A stretch of DNA of 64,000 bases from CAZXPG01 sp964643145. GTDB taxonomy: Bacteria; Pseudomonadota; Alphaproteobacteria; Rickettsiales; Arcanibacteraceae. The notes beneath the pieces were generated by a model. The model searched no databases. It saw nothing but the letters and a program-made list of their open reading frames with translations, and was not told the origin of the DNA. The translations under genes were made by a program, and so were the position numbers. Below, piece after piece: positions 1 through 8,502 of the stretch (position 1 is its first letter; the number at the start of each line of letters is the position of its first letter). Where the stretch lies: assembly GCA_964643145.1 (NCBI GenBank), contig CAZXPG010000002.1, positions 1-64,000 of the forward strand, read 5' to 3'.

Positions 1-56
1 TACCAAAAATGCTATGCTAAACCAAACCGTTGCACTTCATCCTTGAAACCGCCTAC

Positions 57-77
57 GCTTATCCAAAACTGAGGTTA
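57..77. repeat. Half copy of the AACCTC/GAGGTT palindrome
   Basis: The segment matches the right arm of the dispersed palindrome that is complete at 1824-1870. Its left arm is missing here. A matching left-arm fragment lies at 302-315, so the two halves bracket the inverted-repeat element at 102-245 in inside-out order. Confidence 0.8.
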
Positions 78-101
78 GTTAAATGAAAAGCTATTATCGT
101 A

Positions 102-245
102 GGGCACCTCTAAAAACCCATTTTTGCTTCAAATCTGCTTGCAATGGAGCCTCCTCGGAAAAATCCATGTATATGATATGTAATCATTTTTCTCGGTATC
201 CATCACTTCGCGCTTTTGTGCAAAAATGGGTTTTTAGAGGTGCCC
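102..245. mobile_element. MITE-like element with 26-bp perfect terminal inverted repeats
   Basis: Positions 102-127 and 220-245 are perfect inverted repeats of 26 bp, separated by 92 bp. The 4-mer CGTA directly flanks both ends (98-101 and 246-249), which could be a target-site duplication. No transposase is encoded. A 63-codon frame (83-274) crosses the element, but it simply reads through both repeats and has no recognisable domain. The structure fits a non-autonomous transposable element. A large regulatory hairpin upstream of the next gene is the alternative. Confidence 0.6.
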
Positions 246-301
246 CGTATAAAATAGTCTTAGTTCTGGTATAGATATTTTTAGTATCGAGCAGTAGTAT
301 T

Positions 302-315
302 ACCTCAGTTTTGGA
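302..315. repeat. Half copy of the AACCTC/GAGGTT palindrome (left arm)
   Basis: The sequence ACCTCAGTTTTGGA equals the outer part of the left arm of the 45-bp palindrome family. It ends just before the ribosome-binding region of the gene at 325, and its GGA lies within the upstream purine stretch. Confidence 0.7.
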
Positions 316-324
316 GCAAGGAGT

Positions 325-1272
325 ATGAACCATAGAGCAGAAGAATTGCAGGAACCACGGCGCACCTATTATCAGCAGGTTATTGAAAAGACAAAAGGGT
401 TAACACCATTGCTGACGGCAGTGGTGCATCCGGTCGATAAAAATGCGTTGCAAGGGGCTATTGAGGCAGCAAAAGACGGATTGATTATTCCCTTGCTGAT
501 AGGGCCAGAAGCCAAAATCTGGGCTGTAGCTGAGGAGGAGGGCATCGATCTTTCTGCCTATAGTGTTATTCCTACCGAACATAGCCATGCGGCGGCCGAA
601 AAAGCGGTGGAATTGGTGCGTGAAGGCAAGGCCGAGGCCATTATGAAAGGTAAAATCCATACGGATGAACTGATGCATCCGGTGGTGAAAAAGGAAAGCG
701 GGTTACGCACTGGCAGGCGTATGAGCCATGTGTTTATGGTGGATTCCCCTAACTATCATAAGCCATTTTTTATGACAGACGCGGCCATTAATATTTTTCC
801 TAGCTTGATGGATAAGAAAGATATTGTCCAGAATGCTATTGATTTATTTAGTGCTCTGGGGTTAGGCACGCCTAAAGTGGCGATTGTATCGGCGGTGGAA
901 ACTGTCAATGAAAAAATCCCTTCCACCTTGGATGCAACCGCCTTATGCAAAATGGCTGAACGTGGGCAGATCACCGGTGGTATCCTTGATGGGCCGTTGG
1001 CACTGGATAATGCATTTTCCTATGAATCGGCACAAGAGAAGGGGATTCATTCGCCAGTAGCAGGCGATGCGGATATTATCATAGTGCCCGATGTGGAATC
1101 AGGGAATATGCTCTATAAGCAACTCTGTTTTCTTTCGGGGGCTGAAGCGGCGGGTATAGTGCTTGGTGCAAAAGTGCCGATTATCCTAACAAGCCGTGCC
1201 AGTAAAACCATGACGCGGAAAGCCTCCAGTGCTTTGGCGTTGCTTTACATGCGTGCAGGGAAAGGCATATAA
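325..1272 (+). CDS. Phosphate acetyl/butyryltransferase family protein
   Basis: This 315-aa protein matches the Pta/Ptb family, which transfers acyl groups between CoA and phosphate. Family-like stretches include the MKGKIHTDELM segment (about residues 108-118), GGILDGPLALDNA in the middle and a C-terminal ADIIIVPDVESGNMLYK segment. It is the length of a stand-alone Pta/Ptb domain. The MaoC-like hydratase domain found in fused alphaproteobacterial versions is absent, and no ackA or buk kinase follows. The ATG at 325 has AAGGAG at 318-323, unusually close, and a second GGAG further upstream. Whether acetyl-CoA or a longer acyl-CoA is the substrate cannot be read from sequence. Confidence 0.85.
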   Translation: MNHRAEELQEPRRTYYQQVIEKTKGLTPLLTAVVHPVDKNALQGAIEAAKDGLIIPLLIGPEAKIWAVAEEEGIDLSAYSVIPTEHSHAAAEKAVELVREGKAEAIMKGKIHTDELMHPVVKKESGLRTGRRMSHVFMVDSPNYHKPFFMTDAAINIFPSLMDKKDIVQNAIDLFSALGLGTPKVAIVSAVETVNEKIPSTLDATALCKMAERGQITGGILDGPLALDNAFSYESAQEKGIHSPVAGDADIIIVPDVESGNMLYKQLCFLSGAEAAGIVLGAKVPIILTSRASKTMTRKASSALALLYMRAGKGI

Positions 1273-1432
1273 GCTGCGTGGCTTATCCGTACTGAAGTTA
1301 GTAGCAGGGGCATTTGCTGTTATTGTTTATTTCTTTATCCTAACATAATAAAACTATTGATTAATAGCAAAAGAATGGCTAGATTACCTTCAGCTAGCGT
1401 GTTACAGCAACATCATTTTACTAGCTTTTGTT

Positions 1433-1509
<77 letters not shown>

Positions 1510-1625
1510 CTTTTTCTTCTTTTATTTCGGATAGTTATTGGTTTGGGTGTTGGTGTGTTTACCAAGTGAAAATGCTTGGGGATTCGCTGGGGATAGCTGT
1601 AGGTTGGGTAAGACTCATCATAAGT

Positions 1626-1829
1626 TCAGGCCACTTTCACAGGATTAAGTAGCAAATCAAAGAACCATACTTCATTAAAAAGGCAGTCTTCTAAACTTTG
1701 AATATACTGCCTGGCTTGCAATAATGCCGGACTTTCTTTCTTTTCTTGGTTCTCAATCCACACAATTGGATATTCAGCGGAAGCACAGAAAATAATAAGC
1801 CACAATGGAGATGTAGACCTAGAATAACC
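1626..1829 (-). pseudogene. Possible remnant of a small protein gene
   Basis: On the minus strand a frame of 67 codons stays open from the palindrome at 1824-1870 to a stop at 1626-1628. It has no ATG; a TTG would give 59 residues and a GTG 45. The translation looks protein-like, with motifs PIVWIENQEKK and FNEVWFFDLL. Its upstream end is cut at the palindrome, so it could be the 3' remnant of a gene broken by that repeat. I do not recognise the family, and chance openness in this AT-rich spacer is possible. I see nothing else in the 360 bp between the tRNA and the lipoprotein gene. Confidence 0.25.
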
Positions 1830-1870
1830 TCAGTTTTGGATAAGCTTTGCTTATCCAAAACTGAGGTTAT
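1824..1870. repeat. Perfect 47-bp palindrome of the AACCTC/GAGGTT family
   Basis: The arms 1824-1845 and 1849-1870 are perfectly complementary over 22 bp with a TTT loop. The core arm is AACCTCAGTTTTGGATAAGC. It sits directly behind the stop codon of the minus-strand lipoprotein gene ending at 1872, so it may also work as its transcription terminator, although no long T-run follows on that strand. Confidence 0.9.
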
Positions 1871-1871
1871 G

Positions 1872-2774
1872 TTAGCCTTTGGGCAAATATTCTTCTGGGT
1901 TCAGGGCGTTCTTACCATTGCGAATGCCAAAATGCAGTTGGGGTGCTGTGACATTGCCGGTTGCACCAACATAGCCAATGGTTTGGCCTTTAGTCACATT
2001 ATCGCCTTTCTTCACCACCATTTCTTTCTGGTGTGCATAAGCAGTGAGCCAGCCATTATCGTGGCGGATAATAATCAGATTGCCATAACCGCGCAGTTCA
2101 TTACCAGCATAGACAATTTTTCCACCTGCTGAAGCGGCAATAGGGGTATTCTCAGGGGCACTGATATTAATGCCGTCATTAAAATAGCCGCCCTTCCCTG
2201 GGCCAAAATGCAGAAGCACAGGGCCTTTAAGCGGCCATATAAAAGGGGCATCCAGTTTTACAGCAGGAACTGGAGGGATGAGCGACATCGGTGTTGCGTT
2301 AGTGTTGCTGGTTGGAGCGGGGGAGGGAGTGGCTTTGGCGGTTAGTTCTTCCTTCCTCACGATAGTAATTTTCTGCTCTTCTTTGAGTGGAGGAGCAACG
2401 TTATTGCTGGTAATAGTATCGACAGGAACGGATTGATGCGTGTTTGGATCAAGCTTGGCAAGCATTTTTCCTTTGGTTAAGGTGGGAGCATTGGCAGGGA
2501 TATGTAGTTTTTGGCCAATTTTAATAATGTAAGGAGGAGCTAGACGGTTGGCACTTGCAATAGCACTGACAGAGACATGATAGCGTTTAGCCAGCACAGA
2601 CAATGAGTCTCCCGGTTGCACTACATAGTGCGTGCTTTCGCCATTTGTCGTTTCATCAAAGCCATAGAATTTATCGCCTTTCAGCACGACAGGTGCCTGG
2701 TTGCTGGGTTGGGTACAGCCAGAAAGGGCGAGCACCCACAGAAACGACATTAGAGTTAGAAAACGGACAGACAT
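1872..2774 (-). CDS. nlpD: NlpD-like lipoprotein with LysM and degenerate LytM/M23 domain
   Basis: This 300-aa protein begins with a lipoprotein signal peptide ending LALSGC (lipidated Cys20). A LysM domain follows at about residues 50-95 (YVVQPGDSLSVLAKRYHVS). A Pro/Thr-rich linker leads to a C-terminal M23-type domain (about 185-298). Zinc ligands are degenerate: the usual HxGxD is NDGIN, while the terminal PxLHF is kept (PQLHFGI). That pattern is typical of NlpD/EnvC-type amidase activators rather than active endopeptidases, so the likely role is switching on septal murein amidases in the envelope. It is the last gene of a tightly spaced minus-strand run, 16 bp after the acylphosphatase gene. 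Confidence 0.8.
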   Translation of the reverse strand: MSVRFLTLMSFLWVLALSGCTQPSNQAPVVLKGDKFYGFDETTNGESTHYVVQPGDSLSVLAKRYHVSVSAIASANRLAPPYIIKIGQKLHIPANAPTLTKGKMLAKLDPNTHQSVPVDTITSNNVAPPLKEEQKITIVRKEELTAKATPSPAPTSNTNATPMSLIPPVPAVKLDAPFIWPLKGPVLLHFGPGKGGYFNDGINISAPENTPIAASAGGKIVYAGNELRGYGNLIIIRHDNGWLTAYAHQKEMVVKKGDNVTKGQTIGYVGATGNVTAPQLHFGIRNGKNALNPEEYLPKG

Positions 2775-2790
2775 AGAAAAACATCAACGA

Positions 2791-3063
2791 TTATTGGATT
2801 GAAAAACCCGTTTCTACGATAGGTGCTATCGGCGTGATATCGAGTGTGGATACATCCGCCTTAGCAGGCCCTTCGTTACAAGCTGCGAGCATGGCCAATA
2901 CAGCATCTTCTTCACCTGCAAACACCGCCTCTACACTCCCATCTGCCACATTTCGCACCCATCCATTAATAGCAAGAGTTTTGGCGGTGGTCAATGTCCA
3001 GTAACGGTATCCAACGCCTTGAACCTTACCCTTAATGATAACATGCAGTGCTTTATATGCCAT
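2791..3063 (-). CDS. acyP: Acylphosphatase
   Basis: This 90-aa protein covers the whole acylphosphatase fold. The signature GKVQGVGYRYW supplies catalytic Arg20, and NGWVRNVADGSVE supplies Asn38. The enzyme hydrolyses carboxyl-phosphate bonds such as acetyl- or carbamoyl-phosphate in the cytoplasm. It lies 20 bp downstream of pccA and 16 bp upstream of the NlpD-like gene, apparently in one transcript with them. Confidence 0.92.
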   Translation of the reverse strand: MAYKALHVIIKGKVQGVGYRYWTLTTAKTLAINGWVRNVADGSVEAVFAGEEDAVLAMLAACNEGPAKADVSTLDITPIAPIVETGFSIQ

Positions 3064-3083
3064 GGGTCTCCCTTGTTTCCACG

Positions 3084-5087
3084 TTATTCAAATTCCAGCA
3101 ATAACTGCCCCGCATTGACGCTATCTCCCTGTTTGGCATGGATAGAAGCAATCGTGCAATCGTGCTCGGCGTAAATGGTATTTTCCATTTTCATCGCTTC
3201 AATAATCAGCAATTCCTGCCCAGCTTTGATGGTGTGGCCAGCCGCAACCTTAATAGCAGAGATCATACCTGAAATAGGTGCGTCTAAACAGCTAGTCTGG
3301 TTGTTGCCGCATTTTACTGGCATGAATTGCTCTAGCTCAGCCACGCGTGGGGAACGTACGGTGGTTTTAACGGTGCGCCCGGCATGGGTGAGGTAGTATC
3401 CGCCATCAAACGCCTCAATTTTGACGCTGACAGTTCTATCGTTAATGGTGCCCCTAAAGAGCCTGCTGCCCAATATCCAGTTGCTGCGGATAAATAGTTT
3501 TTCGCGTTCATACCGGATGGTATAATCGCTTCCTTCATTTGTATGTTGTACATATACCGGATAAAATGCACCATCAATCCTGACAACCCAGCGCGTGCCA
3601 ATCTGGCGTGGGCGCCCTGCAAGCTGGTTGGTGATAGCAGCAGCGCGCTTGGCATCAGTCAGATAAATATGGGTAGCAACGGAAAGGAACACTTTGGTGA
3701 TATCAGAAGTGAGTTCCGCCCCTAAAAACCCATCGGGATATTCTTCCGCAATGAAGTTGGTGGACATATCGCCTTTCATAAAGCGCGGATTGCTCATCAC
3801 AGCTTCCAGGAAGCTGATATTATGAGAAATACCACGTATCACAAAATCGCCTAGTGCTGCCTGCATATACTCAATGGCTTCAGCGCGTGTAGGGGCATGG
3901 GTGCAAAGCTTGGCAATCATCGCATCATAAAACATACTGACTTCGCCCCCTTCATAGACACCGCTATCAATGCGGATATGAGGGTTTTTCTTTGGCTCCT
4001 GATAGGAAGTGATGCGCCCGCTGGAAGGAAGAAAGCTGCGGGAAGGGTCTTCTGCATAAATACGCGATTCAATCGCCCAGCCGTTTAAACGTATGTCTTC
4101 CTGGGTGAAATCTAGCTTATGGCCTGCCGCCACCCGAATCATTTGCTCCACCAAGTCAATGCCGGTGATGAGCTCGGTCACGCAATGTTCCACCTGAAGG
4201 CGTGTGTTCATTTCCAGAAAATAGAAATTTTTCTGTGCGTCAACAATGAATTCCACCGTTCCTGCCGAATAATAGCCCACTGTTTGTGCCAGCGATTTCA
4301 CCTGCTCATACATTTTCTGGCGAGTGGCATCATCAATAAAGGGGCTTGGCGCTTCTTCAATCACTTTCTGGTGATGGCGCTGGATAGAACATTCACGCTC
4401 CCCCACGGCCACCGCATTGCCGTATTTATCAGCAAGGAGTTGAATTTCAATATGGCGCGGCTGTTCAATGAATTTTTCGATAAACACTCGGTCATCACTG
4501 AAGCTGTTGCGCGCTTCCGTAGAGGCAGAACGAAAGGCTTCATGCACGGCAGATGCATTATGCACCACGCGCATCCCACGCCCGCCCCCACCGGCTGCCG
4601 CTTTTATCATCACGGGGAAACCAATCGAGGAGGCGATGGTTACGGCTTCTTCGGCATCTTTGATTACCCCCATATAGCCAGGCACGGTGCTTACCCCAGC
4701 TTTCTGGGCAATTTTTTTAGCCTCGATTTTATCGCCCATGCCTTGAATGGCGGCGATATCGGGGCCAATGAGTGTCACGCCTTCTTTCTTTAGTGCTTTG
4801 GCAAATTCCGCATTTTCAGACAAAAAGCCATAGCCAGGATGCACCGCCTGTGCGCCGCTGCTGCGTATGGCATCCAGTATGTTATCAATACATAAATAGC
4901 TGGTGGTGGCAGGGGAGGGGCCAATATAGACTGCCTCATCGGCATATTGGACATGTAGCGCATTCGTATCAGCTTCAGAATACACCGCTACGGTTTTAAT
5001 CCCTAAGCGTTTCACCGTGCGCATAATCCGCAAGGCGATTTCCCCACGGTTGGCAATCAGGATTTTGTCAAATTGATTTCTAGGCAT
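3084..5087 (-). CDS. pccA: Propionyl/acetyl-CoA carboxylase alpha subunit (biotin carboxylase + BCCP)
   Basis: This 667-aa protein is the biotin-bearing subunit of an acyl-CoA carboxylase. The N-terminal biotin carboxylase starts with FDKILIANRGEIALRI and has the ATP-grasp loop GGGGRGMR. A linker domain occupies roughly 450-590. The C-terminal biotinyl domain carries EAMKMEN with the biotinylated lysine at about residue 633. With the PccB partner encoded 24 bp upstream it should carboxylate propionyl-CoA to methylmalonyl-CoA. The length and the BC-BT-BCCP order fit PccA/MccA types rather than separate AccB/AccC. Mutase and epimerase genes are not in the window. Confidence 0.93.
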   Translation of the reverse strand: MPRNQFDKILIANRGEIALRIMRTVKRLGIKTVAVYSEADTNALHVQYADEAVYIGPSPATTSYLCIDNILDAIRSSGAQAVHPGYGFLSENAEFAKALKKEGVTLIGPDIAAIQGMGDKIEAKKIAQKAGVSTVPGYMGVIKDAEEAVTIASSIGFPVMIKAAAGGGGRGMRVVHNASAVHEAFRSASTEARNSFSDDRVFIEKFIEQPRHIEIQLLADKYGNAVAVGERECSIQRHHQKVIEEAPSPFIDDATRQKMYEQVKSLAQTVGYYSAGTVEFIVDAQKNFYFLEMNTRLQVEHCVTELITGIDLVEQMIRVAAGHKLDFTQEDIRLNGWAIESRIYAEDPSRSFLPSSGRITSYQEPKKNPHIRIDSGVYEGGEVSMFYDAMIAKLCTHAPTRAEAIEYMQAALGDFVIRGISHNISFLEAVMSNPRFMKGDMSTNFIAEEYPDGFLGAELTSDITKVFLSVATHIYLTDAKRAAAITNQLAGRPRQIGTRWVVRIDGAFYPVYVQHTNEGSDYTIRYEREKLFIRSNWILGSRLFRGTINDRTVSVKIEAFDGGYYLTHAGRTVKTTVRSPRVAELEQFMPVKCGNNQTSCLDAPISGMISAIKVAAGHTIKAGQELLIIEAMKMENTIYAEHDCTIASIHAKQGDSVNAGQLLLEFE

Positions 5088-5111
5088 GCGTTTTTGTTGA
5101 TAGGTTAATAA

Positions 5112-6647
5112 TTACAACGGCAGGTTATCGTGTTTCTTCCAGGGCTGTTCCACAGCCTTTTTCTCAAGCAGGCTTAAGGAACGGCAGAGGCGCCAGCGGG
5201 TGTTTTGTGGGCGGATAACGTCGTCAATAAAGCCGCGCGCTGCTGCTGCAAAGGGGCTGGTGAATTTTTCCTGATATTCAGCAATCCGTGCTTCCTGTGC
5301 GGCGGCATTATCGCCTGTGTTACGGAAGATAATCTCCACAGCACCCTTCGCCCCCATCACGGCAATTTCGGCATTCGACCAGGCATAGTTGAAATCACCA
5401 CGTAAGTGTTTGGAATTCATCACAATATACGCGCCACCATAGGCTTTGCGGGTGATAACGGTGATCTTGGGTACGGTTGCTTCTGCATAAGCATAAAGCA
5501 GTTTGGCCCCGTGCTTAATAATGCCACTATGCTCTTGCGATACGCCAGGAAGGAAACCAGGCACATCCACAAAAGTGACAATCGGGATGTTAAACGCATC
5601 ACAGAAGCGGATAAAGCGTGCTGCTTTGCAGGAAGCGTTAATATCAAGGCAGCCAGCTAGGTACATGGGTTGGTTGGCCACAAACCCTACGGTTTTCCCC
5701 TGCATCCGGCCAAAACCAATAATGATATTCTTAGCATAATCGGGCTGAATCTCGAAAAAATCGCCTTCATCGACAATCCGTTCCACCAGCTCTTTCATGT
5801 CATAGGGCTTGTTGGGGTTATCGGGTACTAGCGTGTTCAGCGACATATCAATGCGGTCTGCCGGGTCTTGTGTCGTGCGTGAAGGCACACCATCACGGTT
5901 GGAATTGGGGAGAAAGTTAAATAGCCGCCGTGTCTGTAGCAGTGCTTCAATATCGTTCTCAAAGGAACGGCTGGCAATCCCGGTTTTATGCGTGTGGGTG
6001 GAAGCACCGCCCAGCTTCTCCTGGGTAACAGTTTCATGAGTCACGGTTTTCACCACATCCGGCCCTGTCACAAACATATAGGAGGAGTCGTTGACCATGA
6101 AGATAAAATCCGTCAGGGCAGGGGAATAGACCGCGCCACCGGCACAAGGGCCCATAATCAGGGAGATTTGGGGGATCACGCCGGAGGCCGTCACATTGCG
6201 CTGAAAAATCTCACCAAACCCACCTAAGGAATCAACCCCTTCCTGGATACGCGCCCCACCGGAATCGTTAATGCCTATAACCGGCGCGCCGACTTTCATC
6301 GCCATATCCATAATCTGGCAGATTTTACGGGCATTGGTTTCGCTTAAACTGCCACCCAGCACGGTGAAATCCTGGCTATAGATAAACACCAACCGCCCAT
6401 TGATCGTGCCGTGTCCAGTGACAACGCCATCGCCGGGGATAACATTTTTTTCCATACCAAAATGGCTACAGCGATGTTCGACAAACATGCCGTATTCTTC
6501 AAATGAATCGGGATCAACCAACACTTCAATGCGTTCGCGGGCGGTTAATTTGCCTTTGGCATGTTGCGCGTCAATCCTTGCTTGTCCGCCGCCAATGCGT
6601 GCAGCCTGGCGTTTTTGTTCAAGGATTTCATGAATAGAACTTGTCAT
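5112..6647 (-). CDS. pccB: Propionyl-CoA carboxylase beta subunit (carboxyltransferase)
   Basis: This 511-aa carboxyltransferase moves the carboxyl group from biotin to acyl-CoA. It shows the crotonase-like CT signatures GGARIQEGVDSLGGFGEIF, GPCAGGAVYSPALTDF and, in the C-terminal half, VPGFLPGVSQEHSGII and AYGGAYIVMNSKHL. The ATG at 6647 gives the expected family N-terminus (MTSSIHEILEQKRQ). pccB precedes pccA by 24 bp and follows ilvD by 32 bp, all minus strand. Propionyl-CoA is the likely substrate because both partners match the Pcc group, but substrate choice is inference. Confidence 0.93.
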   Translation of the reverse strand: MTSSIHEILEQKRQAARIGGGQARIDAQHAKGKLTARERIEVLVDPDSFEEYGMFVEHRCSHFGMEKNVIPGDGVVTGHGTINGRLVFIYSQDFTVLGGSLSETNARKICQIMDMAMKVGAPVIGINDSGGARIQEGVDSLGGFGEIFQRNVTASGVIPQISLIMGPCAGGAVYSPALTDFIFMVNDSSYMFVTGPDVVKTVTHETVTQEKLGGASTHTHKTGIASRSFENDIEALLQTRRLFNFLPNSNRDGVPSRTTQDPADRIDMSLNTLVPDNPNKPYDMKELVERIVDEGDFFEIQPDYAKNIIIGFGRMQGKTVGFVANQPMYLAGCLDINASCKAARFIRFCDAFNIPIVTFVDVPGFLPGVSQEHSGIIKHGAKLLYAYAEATVPKITVITRKAYGGAYIVMNSKHLRGDFNYAWSNAEIAVMGAKGAVEIIFRNTGDNAAAQEARIAEYQEKFTSPFAAAARGFIDDVIRPQNTRWRLCRSLSLLEKKAVEQPWKKHDNLPL

Positions 6648-6679
6648 ATGTTTAGATTCTAGATGTTAGATCGTAGATG
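6648..6679. repeat. TAGATGTTAGAT short tandem repeats between ilvD and pccB
   Basis: The spacer between the ilvD stop and the pccB start contains several partial repeats of TAGATGTTAGAT running into the ilvD 3' end. The same word, in both orientations, fills the prx-trxB spacer at 26112-26200. The function is unknown. Confidence 0.5.
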
Positions 6680-8401
6680 TTAGATGTCGGCATAGATATG
6701 CGTTTCTTTGGCAGCCCCTGGATGCGTTACCGCACCATTACAGGCAGGGCCTACAGTTTGGGCATATTTCCAGAGTGTGCCAGAATTATAATCGTTCTGG
6801 CGTGGCTGCCATGCTGCCCGCCGCTCTTCCAGTTCTTCGTCGCTTAACGCTACGGAAATAGTCCGGTTGATAGCGTCAATGGTGATGATGTCACCATCTT
6901 TCAGCAAGCCAATGGGCCCACCCACTGCGGCCTCAGGGCCAACATGACCAATGCAGAAGCCACGTGTGCCACCGGAAAAACGCCCGTCGGTAATCAGTGC
7001 CACGTTCTCACCTGCCCCCTGGCCATAAAGGGCTGCGGTGGTTGAAAGCATCTCACGCATACCAGGGCCGCCTTTGGGGCCTTCATAACGAATAACAATG
7101 ACGTCACCTTCTTTATAGTCTTTCCGCTCTACCGCAGCAAAGGCTTCCTCTTCACAATCAAAACAGCGGGCAGGGCCGGTATGTTGCAGTTGCTTGAGAC
7201 CGGCTACTTTCACAATTGCCCCTTCTGGTGCTAGATTGCCTTTCAGTACCACTACACCGCCTGTTGGGCTGAGTGGGGATGTAACCTCGCGTACAACATC
7301 TTGATTAGATGGAAATACGACATCTTTCAAATTCTCGGCAATGGTTTTGCCGGTAACCGTTAAGCAGTCGCCATGCAGATAGCCACCCTCAAGCAAGGTT
7401 TTCAACACAATCTGCACACCGCCCACCTCAAATAAATCTTTGGCCACATAGCGCCCGCCGGGTTTCATATCGGCAATATACGGGGTGCGTTTAAAGATTT
7501 CTCCCACATCTTCCATGGTGAAAACAATGCCGCATTCATGGGCAATGGCAGGTAGATGCAGTGCGCCGTTAGTGGAGCCTCCGGTTGCCGCCACCACGGC
7601 TGCTGCATTTTCAAGGGATTTGCGGGTAATAATATCACGCGGGCGGATGCCTAGTTTTAACAATTCCATCACCTGTACCCCAGAGGCATAGGCATATTCA
7701 TCACGACTTTCATAGGGGGCAGGGGCACCGGCAGAACCGGGTAACGCCAGGCCAATGGCTTCTGATACACAGGCCATAGTGTTAGCCGTGAATTGACCGC
7801 CACAGGAACCAGCAGATGGGCAGGCCACCATCTCTAACTGGCATAGTTCATGCTTATCCATCCGGCCAGCATTATACATGCCAACCCCTTCAAATACATC
7901 AACAACCGTAACATCTTTTCCTTTGAACTTGCCTGGTAAAATAGAGCCGCCATACATGAACACGGAAGGAATATTCAGGCGTGCCATCGCCATCATCAGG
8001 CCAGGGAGGGATTTATCGCACCCCGCCAGTCCAACCAGTGCGTCGTAGCAGTGGCCACGCACGGTGAGTTCCACCGAATCAGCAATCACTTCGCGTGATA
8101 CAAGGGAAGATTTCATCCCCTGATGCCCCATCGCAATACCATCGGTCACGGTTATGGTGGTAAATTCACGCGGTGTGCCATGGGCAGTTGCTACCCCACG
8201 CTTAGCAGATTGTGCTTGGCGTTGCAGGGAGATATTACAGGGCGCAGCTTCATTCCAAGTGGAAACCACCCCCACCAGCGGCTGATAAATCTCTTCTTCC
8301 TTGAGCCCCATTGCATAATAATAGGAACGGTGCGGGGCGCGTTCTGGCCCCAGGGTGACATGGCGGCTGGGTAGGCGTGATTTATCAAAAGGATGTGTCA
8401 T
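6680..8401 (-). CDS. ilvD: Dihydroxy-acid dehydratase
   Basis: IlvD dehydrates 2,3-dihydroxy acids in isoleucine, valine and pantothenate synthesis. Fe-S and active-site signatures are present: LAGCDKSLPGLMMAMARL, CPSAGSCGGQFTANTMA and DGRFSGGTRGFCIGHVGPEA. I place the start at 8401 (MTHPFDKSRLPSRHVT, 573 aa), because the family N-terminus begins there. An in-frame ATG at 8461 would add 20 residues unlike the family. No other branched-chain gene lies nearby; the gene is sandwiched between the ankyrin gene and pccB, suggesting a composite housekeeping transcript. Confidence 0.93.
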   Translation of the reverse strand: MTHPFDKSRLPSRHVTLGPERAPHRSYYYAMGLKEEEIYQPLVGVVSTWNEAAPCNISLQRQAQSAKRGVATAHGTPREFTTITVTDGIAMGHQGMKSSLVSREVIADSVELTVRGHCYDALVGLAGCDKSLPGLMMAMARLNIPSVFMYGGSILPGKFKGKDVTVVDVFEGVGMYNAGRMDKHELCQLEMVACPSAGSCGGQFTANTMACVSEAIGLALPGSAGAPAPYESRDEYAYASGVQVMELLKLGIRPRDIITRKSLENAAAVVAATGGSTNGALHLPAIAHECGIVFTMEDVGEIFKRTPYIADMKPGGRYVAKDLFEVGGVQIVLKTLLEGGYLHGDCLTVTGKTIAENLKDVVFPSNQDVVREVTSPLSPTGGVVVLKGNLAPEGAIVKVAGLKQLQHTGPARCFDCEEEAFAAVERKDYKEGDVIVIRYEGPKGGPGMREMLSTTAALYGQGAGENVALITDGRFSGGTRGFCIGHVGPEAAVGGPIGLLKDGDIITIDAINRTISVALSDEELEERRAAWQPRQNDYNSGTLWKYAQTVGPACNGAVTHPGAAKETHIYADI

Positions 8402-8502
8402 GAGTACACTCTGTTTATACATTAACAAATAGGCGACTGGCGGGGAAGGGACAGGTGCCACTTTACAATCTGCCAGCTATTATTGGGGCGATTTTGAACT
8501 GA

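Noticed and set aside
83..274. 63-codon plus-strand frame
   Set aside because: It reads straight through both 26-bp inverted repeats, has no domain and no good ribosome-binding site; the inverted-repeat element explains it better.
1872..2774. NlpD-like protein as an active M23 endopeptidase
   Set aside because: The first zinc motif is NDGIN instead of HxGxD, so catalysis is unlikely.
4119..4793. 224-codon frame antisense to pccA
   Set aside because: It lies wholly inside a strongly conserved carboxylase gene and has no recognisable protein features.
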